Assembly: GCF_004027225.2 (NCBI RefSeq)
Contig: NC_044277.2
Location: forward strand, 102,355,725 to 102,419,724
From: Strigops habroptila
Taxonomy: Eukaryota; Chordata; Aves; Psittaciformes; Psittacidae
DNA: 64,000 nt
Direction of reading: 5' to 3'
Position numbers and translations under genes: made by a program. The notes under the pieces were generated by a model, which made no database searches, was not told the origin of the DNA, and worked only from the letters and a program-made list of their open reading frames with translations. Within the stretch, counting starts at the first letter, position 1. Every line of letters starts with the position of its first letter. Positions 12,201 to 22,700 of the stretch are shown here, in pieces.

Positions 12201-12447
12201 CTCAGCCAGCCGCAAGCTGCACTGTGCATTGAAGGATGTGGGTTTCTCTCTTTCAGTCTTCTTTTTGGCCCCGTTGTACCAGTCCCGGGGCTGTGGTCCT
12301 CTGCCTACCATTGCCACTTGCTGAACCTGATGGTCTCCTAGCTGGTGCTCCAGCCTTTCCATCCCACTTCTGCTTTTAGCTCCAGCCATCTGCTTGTAGT
12401 GGACTTGGCAGTAAAACACTCCATGGAGGGCAGCATAGTTTTGCAAG
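9216..12447 (-). CDS. last exon of a LIM-domain protein: second half of LIM plus a 1,076-residue unknown tail
   Basis: The exon opens after a TTTTCCAG acceptor in phase 2. Its first base completes a serine codon, and it then reads LQNYAALHGVFYCQVHYKQ, the C-terminal half of an EPLIN/LIMD2-type LIM domain. The remaining thousand or so residues are hydrophilic, rich in Ser, Glu, Lys and Pro, and unfamiliar to me. Two similar short motifs occur about 30 residues apart: NPFTMLFGSEDK (tail residue about 632) and STLVTLFGYSSD (about 663). The C-terminus is acidic and ends DGLIDQEFFI. A 3.2-kb open frame is far beyond chance in this window and supports coding. The region resembles the unstructured scaffolding tails of actin-associated LIM proteins. 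Function is inferred only from the LIM domain and the link to XIRP1. The antisense plus-strand frames are shadows. Confidence 0.85.
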
Positions 12448-12864
12448 CTGGAAAACACACATTGGCATAGCTGTTAGTGGCTGTGTGGGAGGGAAGCTGT
12501 AGTGCTGCAAAATTGTTTTTCAGTGGAAACTGCTGGGGAAGAGAGGGGGGTTGAAGAATGAAACCTTTCAAAAGTACTGTTGGTTTTCTGAGGATATGTT
12601 TGATTTTTCTTTCAAAAACCAAAACACGTGAAAAATTAAACATATCCTTTCCATTCCTTTGGGAGCTGTAGTCCAGATTATGTGCAATCTCTTTCTCATT
12701 TATGGGCCAGGCTCCATACCAGCACTTCACCTCTCCCCATGTATGCACAGCATGGACATATGGCTAAAACTGCACAGGACTCCCTTGATACAACAACTGC
12801 ATGATGGGAGAAAGTGTCTGTACAGCTAGGGGGCTAAGAGGATGGCAAGCAGCCTTGCAGAAAA

Positions 12865-14075
12865 GGACCAGGCAGTCTTGGTGACTGAGAAGCTGAAAAC
12901 AATCCAGCAGTGTGCTTTGTGCCAGAGAAGCCAAATACATCCTAGACTGCATTAGCAAGAGCCCAGCCAACTGATCAAGAGAAGTGACCATTCCTCTGCA
13001 TTTGACACTTGTAGGGCCACATGTGGAGTACTTTGCCCTGTTTTGGGCTCTTCAATGCAAGGAAGCTATTGACATACTGAAAGGAGTCCAGCAAAGGGCC
13101 ACTGAAGCAGTCAGGTCATCTGAGGAAAGGCTGAGAGCTGGGCTGGCTAGGTCTCATAAGGAGAAGGATAAGAGGGAGGAACTCATTGCTGTGTGTGTTT
13201 ATTTTATGGGAGGTTATAGAGAAGATAGGTCTGGAGTGCTCTTGGAGGTGTGTCCTGGGTTCAGCTGTAACAGGTTTTTTTCTCCTTACTAGTAGCTGGT
13301 ACAGTGCTGTGTTTAGGCTTTAGCCTGAGAACAATGCTGATAACACACTGATGTTATAGCTGTTCCTAAGGAGTGCTTAACAAGCACTTTTCAGTGTCTC
13401 ATGCTCTGCCCATCCCTCCGGCTCTGCTCTTCCCTCCGGCACGGGAAGCCGGGAGGAAGCAGAGACAGACACCGGATCCAAACTGGCCCTATTCCATACC
13501 ACAGCACATCATGCCCAGTATATAAACTGGGGAGAGTTACCTGGAAGGCCAGATCACTGCTCGGGTTGGGCTTGGTATCAGTCGGTGGGTGGTGAGCAAT
13601 TGCATCCTCTCCCCTGGTTATTTCCCTTATCATTATTGTTATTGGTGGTAGCAGTAGAGGTTTTGTATTATACCTTAGTTACGAGACTGCTCTTATCTCA
13701 ACCCGTGGGAGTTACATTCTTCCGATTCTCCTCCCCATCGCTCTGGGAGCCAGGGGGGAGAAGGGGGAAGTGAGTGAGTGGCTGCGTGGTTCTGAGTTAC
13801 TGACTGGGCTTAAACCATGATAAGACGGACAGTGGCAGAATGAGAGGCAATGGGAACAAGTTGTAACATGGGAAATTGTGCTGAGATATGAGAAAAAAAC
13901 TTTGCACTGGTGGTCAGGTCTTGAAAGAGGTGCCCCAACTGAGAGGCTATGGATCCTCCATCCTTGGAGCCATTGACACCCCTCCTGGACATGTTCTTGA
14001 GCTACTTGCCCTCCTTGGACCTGCAGGAGGCTGGGTGGAGTCTTCCAGATGTACCTTCCAACCTACCTGACCCCA
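12865..14075 (+). mobile_element. degraded CR1 interrupted by a solo LTR
   Basis: Plus-strand CR1 reverse-transcriptase remains occur at about 12865-13250 (GPHVEYFALFW, then DILKGVQQRATEAV). The same element resumes at about 13823-14075, where the conserved sequence leading into the CR1 3' UTR is recognisable (GAGAGGCAATGGGAACAAG and CCTCCATCCTTGGAG). The interruption is the LTR at 13251-13822. Outer limits are approximate. It lies in the intron between the two LIM exons. Confidence 0.8.
13251..13822 (+). mobile_element. solo LTR of an avian ERVL-like endogenous retrovirus
   Basis: The segment begins TGTCCTGGGTTCAGC and ends near TTAAACCATGATA. It has an internal TATA box in AGTATATAAACTGGGG and the segment GGTGGTGAGCAATTGCAT. 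I recognise this layout as an LTR family common in neoavian genomes. No internal viral genes or second LTR flank it, so it is a recombined solo LTR. The terminal CA has become TA, and I could not find an intact target-site duplication, which suggests some age. Confidence 0.85.
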
Positions 14076-14406
14076 TCAACATGTGACGCACCCAAACGAC
14101 TCCTCCAATTAAATTCTGTATCAGCATTCCCAAATTGTAAGTGTTTCTTCTATTTTCAGCTCACTCTTACACCACCATGCAGATTCCTGATCTACAGGTG
14201 ACTACAAGCTTGAGGTGAGCAGTCTTGGGTGACTTCCCTCATACAATCTCCATCTGTCAGTGACGAAGAAGCAGATTGTATGGGGGAAACTGTCTGCCTT
14301 TTCTCATTTCCTGAAGTCTGTCTTGTTGGAATTACCCTTGGACTACTGTGATAGAAACTACTTGGACATCCCTTAAAAATAAATGTCTATGGGTCCTACC
14401 ACTCAC

Positions 14407-14531
14407 CTCAGCTTCCTCCTGCAGACCTGGCAGCAGAAACATGAGCGGTGCACACAGACTTTGTCAGTGACAACACGCTCCATGGAGTAGACAGGCTGCA
14501 GGCATGAAGCACACACTTCTTTCAACATGGG
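14407..14531 (-). CDS. LIM exon: first half of an EPLIN-type LIM domain
   Basis: An exon of 125 bases, phase 0 to phase 2, between an acceptor CTTCTTCAG and a donor GAG/GTGAGT. It encodes PMLKEVCASCLQPVYSMERV and continues to CFCCQVCRRKL. Joined to the exon starting at 12447, it gives a complete LIM signature: C-x2-C-x17-H-x2-C-x2-C-x2-C-x17-C-x2-H. All eight zinc ligands are present with canonical spacing across the splice junction, which is strong evidence for both exons. The PVYSMERVV and KLSLQNYAALHG segments place it with the single LIM of EPLIN (LIMA1) and LIMD2 rather than with multi-LIM proteins. The likely role is binding actin filaments or actin-associated partners. Confidence 0.92.
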
Positions 14532-14916
14532 CTGAAGAAGGAGAAACAGAAGTTAAATAACTCTGAATCATGACCACTTAGAAATGCATCTGCAAGGTAA
14601 TTTGCTGAATCTTCCACTTGTGTTGGATTTTCTTGTTGATGTTCTTTTGCAGATCTGTTGTGAGAGTTCATATCCCTGTCTGGCTCAATTTACTTGTCAT
14701 CTTGCATAGGTCAGCATTAATTGTCAGTCAGGACAGAAAGACAAGACACCCTTGGACCCCTGATGAGAGAAATCATTCATTTGCTTGAGACCAAACGATT
14801 CATTCAGTTGAATCATTTAAAAGCCTTAAGTGAGGTAAGAAGCATTGTTCAGAGGGTCTGACTCAAAAACTCTGGCTGGGAACTCCTGAAATCACTGGTA
14901 TCATATGGCTACTCAC

Positions 14917-14937
14917 ACAGGTCATACAGTCCAAACC
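14917..14937 (-). CDS. candidate 21-base microexon
   Basis: Between TGTCTTTTTAG and GTGAGTAG on the minus strand lie 21 bases encoding GLDCMTC. The exon is phase 0 to 0, so it can be included or skipped without shifting frame, and it would sit directly before the LIM exon. Both splice signals are good, but an exon this short cannot be proven by reading frame. It may add an extra cysteine pair just before the LIM domain. Confidence 0.45.
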
Positions 14938-15595
14938 CTAAAAAGACAGCACATCTCAGTTTTAAGGCTTCCACAGCTCCATAAACATGGTGGTTTACTA
15001 CAGTATGTTTACTCTGTGGACTACATTTAATGCCAAGACCTGATTCCTCAAACACCACTTTATATGAGGAGCCCAGGGAACCTCTCTGGAAAGCATTGCC
15101 AACACCAGCTATTTTATAAGCGGAGAGAGAAAGGGAATAAAGAAGCTTGGATGTCAGTCTAGATGCAGAAATGGCTCCGGGTTGTCTGCATGGTCAAGTA
15201 ATCCAGAGGATGCTGGTTGCAATGTGGGTATCTCTGTGCACTCCTTTTCACTGCGGTGTGAAGCAGAGGCTCAGCTCATGAATCCATCTGCACATCAAGT
15301 CTGTCCAAAGCCCCAGAAAGAGTGCAGCTGAACCTAACCTAACTCTGACTGCCCAGGTGAGTGCTCCGGGTACTGATATGCCCTCACATGAGGGCATCTC
15401 TGACTCTTTGTTTGGGTGATTTGCAAGAGTTTTTTTTGATAGAGTTTTGCTGGTGCTCTCTGGTCCCTCCAACTTCTTGTTCAATATGTGCTCACACTGG
15501 TTTGCAGTGTTGTCAGCTGAAAGCAAAGGCAAGGTTACTTTCTCTCCTTATGTGGAGTGGGCTGGAGGCCAGATTTTAGCTTTGACCAGAGGAAA

Positions 15596-15774
15596 CATGT
15601 TGCCCAGAGAAGCTGTGGCTGTCCCATCCCTGACAGTGTTCAAGGCCAGGTTGGATGGGGCTTTGAGCAACCTGGTCTAGTGGAAGGTGTCCCTGCCTGT
15701 GGCAGGGGGTTGGAACTGGATGATCTTTAATGTACCTTCCAACCCAAACCTTCTGTGATTCTAAGACTCTATGA
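15596..15774 (+). mobile_element. CR1 3' end fragment
   Basis: The end of CR1 ORF2 ([19 protein letters not shown] and stop) is followed by the short 3' UTR and an ATTCTAAGACTCTATGA terminus. It is on the plus strand, heavily 5'-truncated, in the intron between XIRP1 and the microexon. Confidence 0.9.
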
Positions 15775-18700
15775 AATATGAAAGGCGTTTATGTATCTCA
15801 AGAGATGAGTTGACAAGGGAACAAGTACCCTGTCTTTTATTTGCAATAGACACCTGAGGGACCATTTTTTTTAAATTACTTTCATTTTGGCTGAACATAT
15901 CAGTAATGTTGTCATCTTTGTTTTCCTATGACCACACTTTCAAGAAGAGTTTGATGTCTTCAGTTTTCTTCCCTTTTTCTAGAGGGAAGTATACAAACCA
16001 ACCCCCGTCTTTCCTTCAGTCTGCAATGATCTCAGTAGACCTCTGCCAGTCCAGTCCTCTACAGAGAGGAGACCGTAGTTCTGCAAATGCCTGTGTATGT
16101 AATGGGTGTCTAAATTCCCAGTGTATTCAGCAGAGGTCCAGTTAAGGGAATCTATTCTCTTCATGTAGAAGGTGATACATTTACGCTAAAACAATCTCAT
16201 GTGTTTAAACAAAATCAGTCAGATAGGCAAGATTAACTTCACCAATGTGACTACACAACTGTGTTAATGCCAATGAGAGGGAAGTGCTGGTGAAGGTGAT
16301 GCAGAAACACGCTTTCATGCAAAGATAAGATAGATTCTTCAAGTGGAAAATGGTAGCAGAAGCCAGATGGAAAGTGATGCCACGTTAGTGGGTTATTCCA
16401 GGAGAAATTGAAGCTCTGCACCTTTGGCATGGATGTCATTTCACTGGAGGAAACGAGCAGGCTATTTGGCAAAGGACAGTGAGTGGTGATAGGCAGCCGC
16501 ATGAATGTAGCATCATCTGTGATGATGGAGCAGTGACAGTCTTGGCGATAATAAATCTCAGCCAATGGACCAACTTTGCTGTATCTGGCAGCAGAGATCA
16601 TGGTTACATCTACGTACACTGGCAGGCATTTCCTCTGACAGTGATGAGCTCTCATACAGCATGAAGGTGTGTGTCCTGGCAGAGAAGAGAGTAACTGTTG
16701 ACGTGTCTTTGTTTTATTAAAAGAATATATGTTTTCTTTTAATCAGGATGCAGAGCTGCTTAGCAAACAAGTAAGATCTCTTTACTCTTAGCTGGGAATG
16801 TGTTTCCGAAGTGGAATAATCTTTTATAGGGGATGCAGGTCTCTTTCACCAGGAGACTTATTTTAAGCACTTGCTGTCTGATGCATGGCAAATACCCTTT
16901 CTCCTCAGAGGTATTTTTATCAGCCCCAGGAATAAGCCTTCTTAATGGTCTGGAAGACAGAGAAGTGATTAGCAGCAATTGAATGGCACTGTGGGCAAGG
17001 AAATTGTCTTAAGAGTTCTGTGAAAAGCAGTTACAGAGTGTTCATGGAAGGCTCTTCTACAACACTGCTTATCATTGCCATGCTGAAAGTTCAGCTGCCT
17101 TAGTTTATCAGTCGTTACTTTTTTTTCTCTAGGTGAATTAAAATCTTTATAGTATGAGGGGTCACACAAAAGCACAAAGTTTTCTGACCTATGAGTATCC
17201 TCAGGGAGACAAGTAGCTGAAATGGAGCTGGCAAGGGTAGTGTTTGATGTAGGCACTTCAGATGTGGCATATTTCATGTCTACTGCTGCAAGAGAACCAG
17301 ATCTGTAGCTGAATTTGTCCTTTGAACACTCAAGGAGGTACAGTAAGACAAGGCCATCTGTCCTCTGTCTGTTGGTCCAGGTAATTCTCTCAGCCAGTTT
17401 GTACTTGAAAACATCTACCTAGCACTGTGTGAGAATTCAGAGGCCCACTAGGGCAAAGGATGGTGAACGACGTCATGTCTTGTACCCAAAGATCATGGAA
17501 AAATCTATGACAACTCGTTTGGGATTTGAAAGTTTATGTGTGCTTTACTGGTTTATTATTGCAAAGTCTGAAGCATGGAGAATATGAGCTGATCCCTCAG
17601 CTTGTATTTGAGTTTCAAATCTTTGTATTTATTTTTTTCTCCAGTTCTTTCAGTGCTTCAAGCAGACATGTATGGTGCTGAAATAGTGCAGCATCTGTCC
17701 CCTCATGATATTTCAGCTTCTGGCTGATGAAAATACCATGAAAGAAACATACCTCAAGTTATCTTAGACTCATAAATGGATCATTGAGACATTTAGACAT
17801 CCTGTAAAACCCAAAACACAAACAATAAGATCAGTATTTTTAAGCACTGGCAGTGCGGGATATTTGGGTTTAGTTGAGTTCTTGTGAAATAATTTTTATT
17901 GTACAAGCTGCCTCTTTGCAGCTTACTAAAACTGCCCTGCAGCTGTCCATAAAAAGAAATGAAACAAGCATGTGTTATGGGCATCCTGAAACAAGCTAAG
18001 ATGGGAAACAAAGAAGGATAAGAAAGCAGTGTTGGAAAAATTTTGAAGAGGAGCTCCAGATTAATCAACTCTCTCTTATTTCTGCAATTGGTCCTTAAAC
18101 CATAGTAAAACCATTGGGAAGGTCTAAGCGGTTATTTTTTCTGATCGCCTGAAACCAGATATGCCCAGTTTATGATGATCTGCTCTTCTGCCTCAACCTA
18201 TGGCGCATTCTTTTGAACTGAAAACAATGTTATTACTCTTCTTTTGGCATACATTGTTTTCAGATTTGCAGGGTCCTAGAGGCAAACCAGTGAGGTCTGC
18301 GTATGTACCTGTTTTTTAGGGACGAAACACCTGGTCTATCAACACCTTGAACAATGTGTTGCATGATGAAGATGGTATCTATATTTAAAAACCTAGCTAG
18401 GAACTTGTAAGGCTTATGGAGGCACACCACCTCAGCATGCCACATGGAAGAAGTGGGTACAGGCAAGTGTTCAGACCTTTCTTGGCATATACATACTACC
18501 CAGTCTCCACACACTTACACAGGGTCCTGGTTTGGGTGGTGTATATCACCCTGGACTCAACTCAGTTTTAAGACAAGGATATGAACGCTGCTTGCTGCAG
18601 AGCTGATAACCCACCCACATAGTAAAGAAGATGTAGAATAAATCCCACCAGTGATATAGAGTGCTCTCAATATGTGATTCAACTGCTTCACTGAGGGATG

Positions 18701-18966
18701 ATTTCTAGGTACTTTGAAAGGAAACAAGCATTCAACGAAAGAAACTCAACCAGACCAAGGTATTTTTAGAGGTAATGTTTACCTTCAGAATGCAGCAATA
18801 GAAGTTACAAAAACCCCAACAACCAAACCACAAATTATCTAAATTCTTCAGTTTAAAATGTACAAAACAAAGTCATAATAAAAAGAAAATTGCTTTACAA
18901 AGTCTCAAAAGGAATTTAAACAGTAAACATGTAGGAAAGCATGGAAAATCTAAAATAAGAGGTTTG
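15775..18966. other. intronic spacer between XIRP1 and the LIM exons
   Basis: There is no confirmed gene. Four minus-strand open stretches (about 16000-16190, 16251-16680, 16760-16960 and 16969-17330) each follow a plausible polypyrimidine-AG acceptor. They lie in different frames and I could not join them with convincing donors or match them to a family. They are discussed as a separate observation. Confidence 0.4.
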
Positions 18967-18972
18967 TTTATT
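18967..18972 (-). promoter_or_regulatory. XIRP1: possible XIRP1 poly(A) signal
   Basis: TTTATT on the plus strand gives AATAAA on the coding strand, about 760 bases past the XIRP1 stop. Another AATAAA at 19675-19680 lies only about 55 bases past the stop and would give an unusually short 3' UTR. Neither can be chosen with confidence from sequence alone. Confidence 0.3.
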
Positions 18973-19733
18973 TTGAATAATAAATTACAATTCTAAAAAC
19001 AGAGGAAAGGAGTAATCATTCTGACTCAAATAAGGAACCTTTCATAGCATCTTTCTTTGGGGGAACAGTACTGATAATAGCTGTAGGTCTTGGGTTTTTC
19101 AGTAGCATCTAGTACTTTCCAAGAACTGAAAAAAACCCCCGATAAATACCTCCCCCAAACCCCAGTAAGTGACAGCAATTTGAGATTTTTTTTTTCCTTT
19201 CCTTTTGACTTAGAGAAAACCTATCCAACCCACCCATCAATATGAGCTTGTGTATATATGTGTGTTTAGGATGCCCTTCTTGGGAAAAAAAGATAGTATA
19301 AAGGTGTTTGTTTGCCAATGACCAGATTGGTTCTTTAATTGATCCTACCTATCCTTTCTTCTTCATTAGTTCAGAGAAGCCTGATACAACACCTGCTTTC
19401 ACCCCATCCCGTGGCCCCAACACTCTAGGGGGAAGAAGCTACTCTAAGGTGCTCATGGATGGATTTTTCCCTTGTGCTTCTAACAGTGTCAGGGCTCTGG
19501 GTTATGGTGCAGCACCAAGTCTGTTGGTTTGGCCAAGTGAGGGCTGTTTTCCTCCAGTGTCAAGGCAGACTGCATTTGTCCTGTCTGTATGCAAATGCCA
19601 AGACGATAATCCTGAGAAGTCCTTAGAGTGTAGATTAATCCCTGTGTGTAATGTGGATAAAGCAGGAGATATTTTTTATTATGGACTTTCTTTTTTTAAT
19701 CTTAAATAGTTCTCTTCTGCTCTCCAGAATCTC

Positions 19734-22700
19734 CTATTTCTTTGGCTTGGAGTTGCCAAAGGTGACAAAGACCACTCCTGGCTCCTGAAAACTGCCATTG
19801 GTGTGGAAGTCTTCGCCTGGACTCTTCAAGTACCTCCGAAACACTGGTGAGGCAGACACCTCATACTGAGGATGAGAGACTACATCACATGTGGAAGATG
19901 TTTGTGTCTCAGATTGCTTGGTGACTGTGGTGGATGAAGTGATGATTTTGTTTCCAAACTGGTCCATTTCCTCATACTGCTCCATGACAGTCCGGGTGGC
20001 TCCATAGAGCTTAGACCCATCGGGCCCTGTCTGCAGCTCCAAGATGCTTTTCTGCCTCCGTGGATTTTGTGGGCTCGGGACATTCAGGGAGGAGTAGTCC
20101 GAAAAGCCTCCTTTCATCCCACAGTGGCAGCTGCCTTTGGAGGTATCCAGAGGGGACTTCTCTTTCTCACTCATCGTATGGTTGGCATTGCCAAGGTTAT
20201 GCTGTTTCATTGAGGTCAGCCCAGCACTTTTTTGGACAGGCTCTGGTCTCTTCTCTTCTACTGATGGATGGTTAAAGGAGTTAAAGCTGTCCTGAGAAAA
20301 AGCATCCCTTTTTCCTGGAGTGTCAGGGCAGTCTGGTGAAGGAACATCCCAGGGGGAATGTGCTGTCTTGGGTGATTCTGCTGGTTTCCTGGCAGCAGAC
20401 TCGATGGAGATGTAGCAAGGTGAGGAGGGAGAGCTGACACGAGACTGAACTAGGCGGGGGACCTCTAGCTCTGCCTTGGTTACCTCAGTCTTTTCTGCCA
20501 CCTTTGCATCTTCCACAGATGCTGCTTCCCCTGTCTCCAGTGTGACTCCCTCCTGCTTGGCTTTGCTTGAGACAATACTGATTTTACGGATATTGCTGCT
20601 GCTCATAGAGCTTTGGGTGTTCCCCAGAGACTCCTTGAACAGCCCTGAGAGCCCAGCGATGTCTGACTCAGACTGGAGACTAGAGACAGAACAAAGAACT
20701 TTTCTGATGGCCTCCTCAATGTCCTGGAGCCGGGCAAGTGTCAGCTCCTTCAGGTGGATAATCTCAGCACTTGCTCTTTCCAGGTCCCCGAAAACCAGAT
20801 CCACTGAGGACACACTGTCAGCGTCCTCCTTTGCCACCGTATCAGCCCTATCCTGTTGCTTGGCCTGATGGGCCTTCTGACGAACGACCCAATCAGGGAC
20901 CTTCTCAAAGAAGCTCTTCAGAGCTTTCACGTCCACTTTGCTTGTCTCCTCCTCAAACTCCTTCACTCGAGTCAAGATCTCTTGCAGCTGCTCCTGTCTC
21001 CTGAGGTTCTCAAAGATCTCCATAGCCTCCTTGACATTACCTTTCATGATCTCCTCTTTGTGTACTGACAATCTCTTCCGACGCTCATCTTCTGTTTCTC
21101 TCTTGTTTTTCTCTCGCATAACAACTGCTGGCTTCTCCTGGGCAGGTGTCTCTGCCTCTCCATCAGGACATTTAAATTGCTCATTGTTCCCCTGCTGTTG
21201 TTTCTCAAAGGAGTTCATTGTCTGCTGATGGAAGGACATTGAATGACACGTTTCTCTCCTTTCATTCACCTGCTGCACAACTCTCTGACTATCCCATGAT
21301 CCGTAAGAATTAGACATACTTTCTCTTTCCACCTTGGATGAGGCATTTTGTGCAATGTCAAGTCCTCTCTTTGGAAGAGTGTTGTGACCCACAGGGAAGG
21401 CACTTGGCTCAGTCTGTCCTGGCACATTAAGCAGCTGTGCTCTACCAGGACAGGTTGAATGTGATACTGAAGAGCACCCGTTCTTGTCTTGGCACAGCTC
21501 TGTATGCCTCTGAACCACCTCACCTGGACATCTTGGAGCTGCTGCTTTCCCATTCATCATGCCCTGCTCAACTTCACAACTAACTGCTCCATTTTTTATT
21601 GGCTTAAAAGTCTTCACACTAACTGATTCCACCTTTCCTTGTTTTCCTTTGCTAGCCTTGTACCTTTCCTCTGCAATTTGAAGAGGGGTTTTGGCAATGG
21701 TTTTTGGCAGCTTTCTTTCAGGGTTCATACCCTGAACTGTGACAGACTTGTTCACAGATGTCTCCAAAGCACAGCTTTTTGCCTGAATCTCTGCATGGTC
21801 TGATTGTTCACATACTTCCATGCAGCTTAATCCCAGCTCTATGAGGGAAGGCTTTGGCTTGCTGATCTCCCTCAGGCCTGCAGGTTTTGGAGGCAAGGGT
21901 GGAGGGATGGGTTTGGTTGATCTGCTTGTGCTGTTACTTGCAGAGGCAGAATGTGCCTCGTGTAAGAGGTGCTCAGGTTTTGGAGGGGGAACAGGTTTTT
22001 TCCTGGGTGGGGCATTAATTTCTGGTTTTGGAGGAGTCCTGGGCTTCTCTGCAGGACTCTGATCAGTGGGTTTGCAGAACAGAGAAGGAAGGGCATGAGG
22101 AGGGGTCTGGAGTGGTGCAGAACATCCTGGGGCTTCATCTTTGCTGGTTGGTAGTGGAAGGGCACCTTCTCTTGTTGCTTTAGTTGAGGGTGGGCAATGC
22201 TCTGCTTTCATCACAGCAACTGAGGGAGGAGGAGGAGGAAAGTCAATATCAGTCTGCGACCCTGAAGCCACTACAGCAGTCTGGTTACTAATGACTTGAG
22301 ACTCATTTTTCTTTTTACACACAGAATAGGACTGCCCTGCATTTCTGTATATCATAGCGGCTTTAAAATCCCCTTTGGAGACATTAACGTTAGACTTCTC
22401 CAGCGACTGAAGTGTGGCTTTTAAATTACCTCGGACAACATCCTCCTTTTCTACCAGGCGCTGTTCTGTGGCGGCACTTTGCAGTGCTCTGATAGCTGTC
22501 TGTACATCCCCTCTGACAACAACATCTCTTTCTTCTTGCACTGATTGCTCTTTGTAATCAGACTCAACAAAAGGGTTTATATAGGTTTTCACAGGTGTGG
22601 CAGTATAAAGGCCATCCTTAATGCTAAAATCTCTACTGGGCACAACTTGGCTTTCCTGGCTCAATAGTTGTCCTCCCTGTACTTCCTCTGAAGCACTGAC

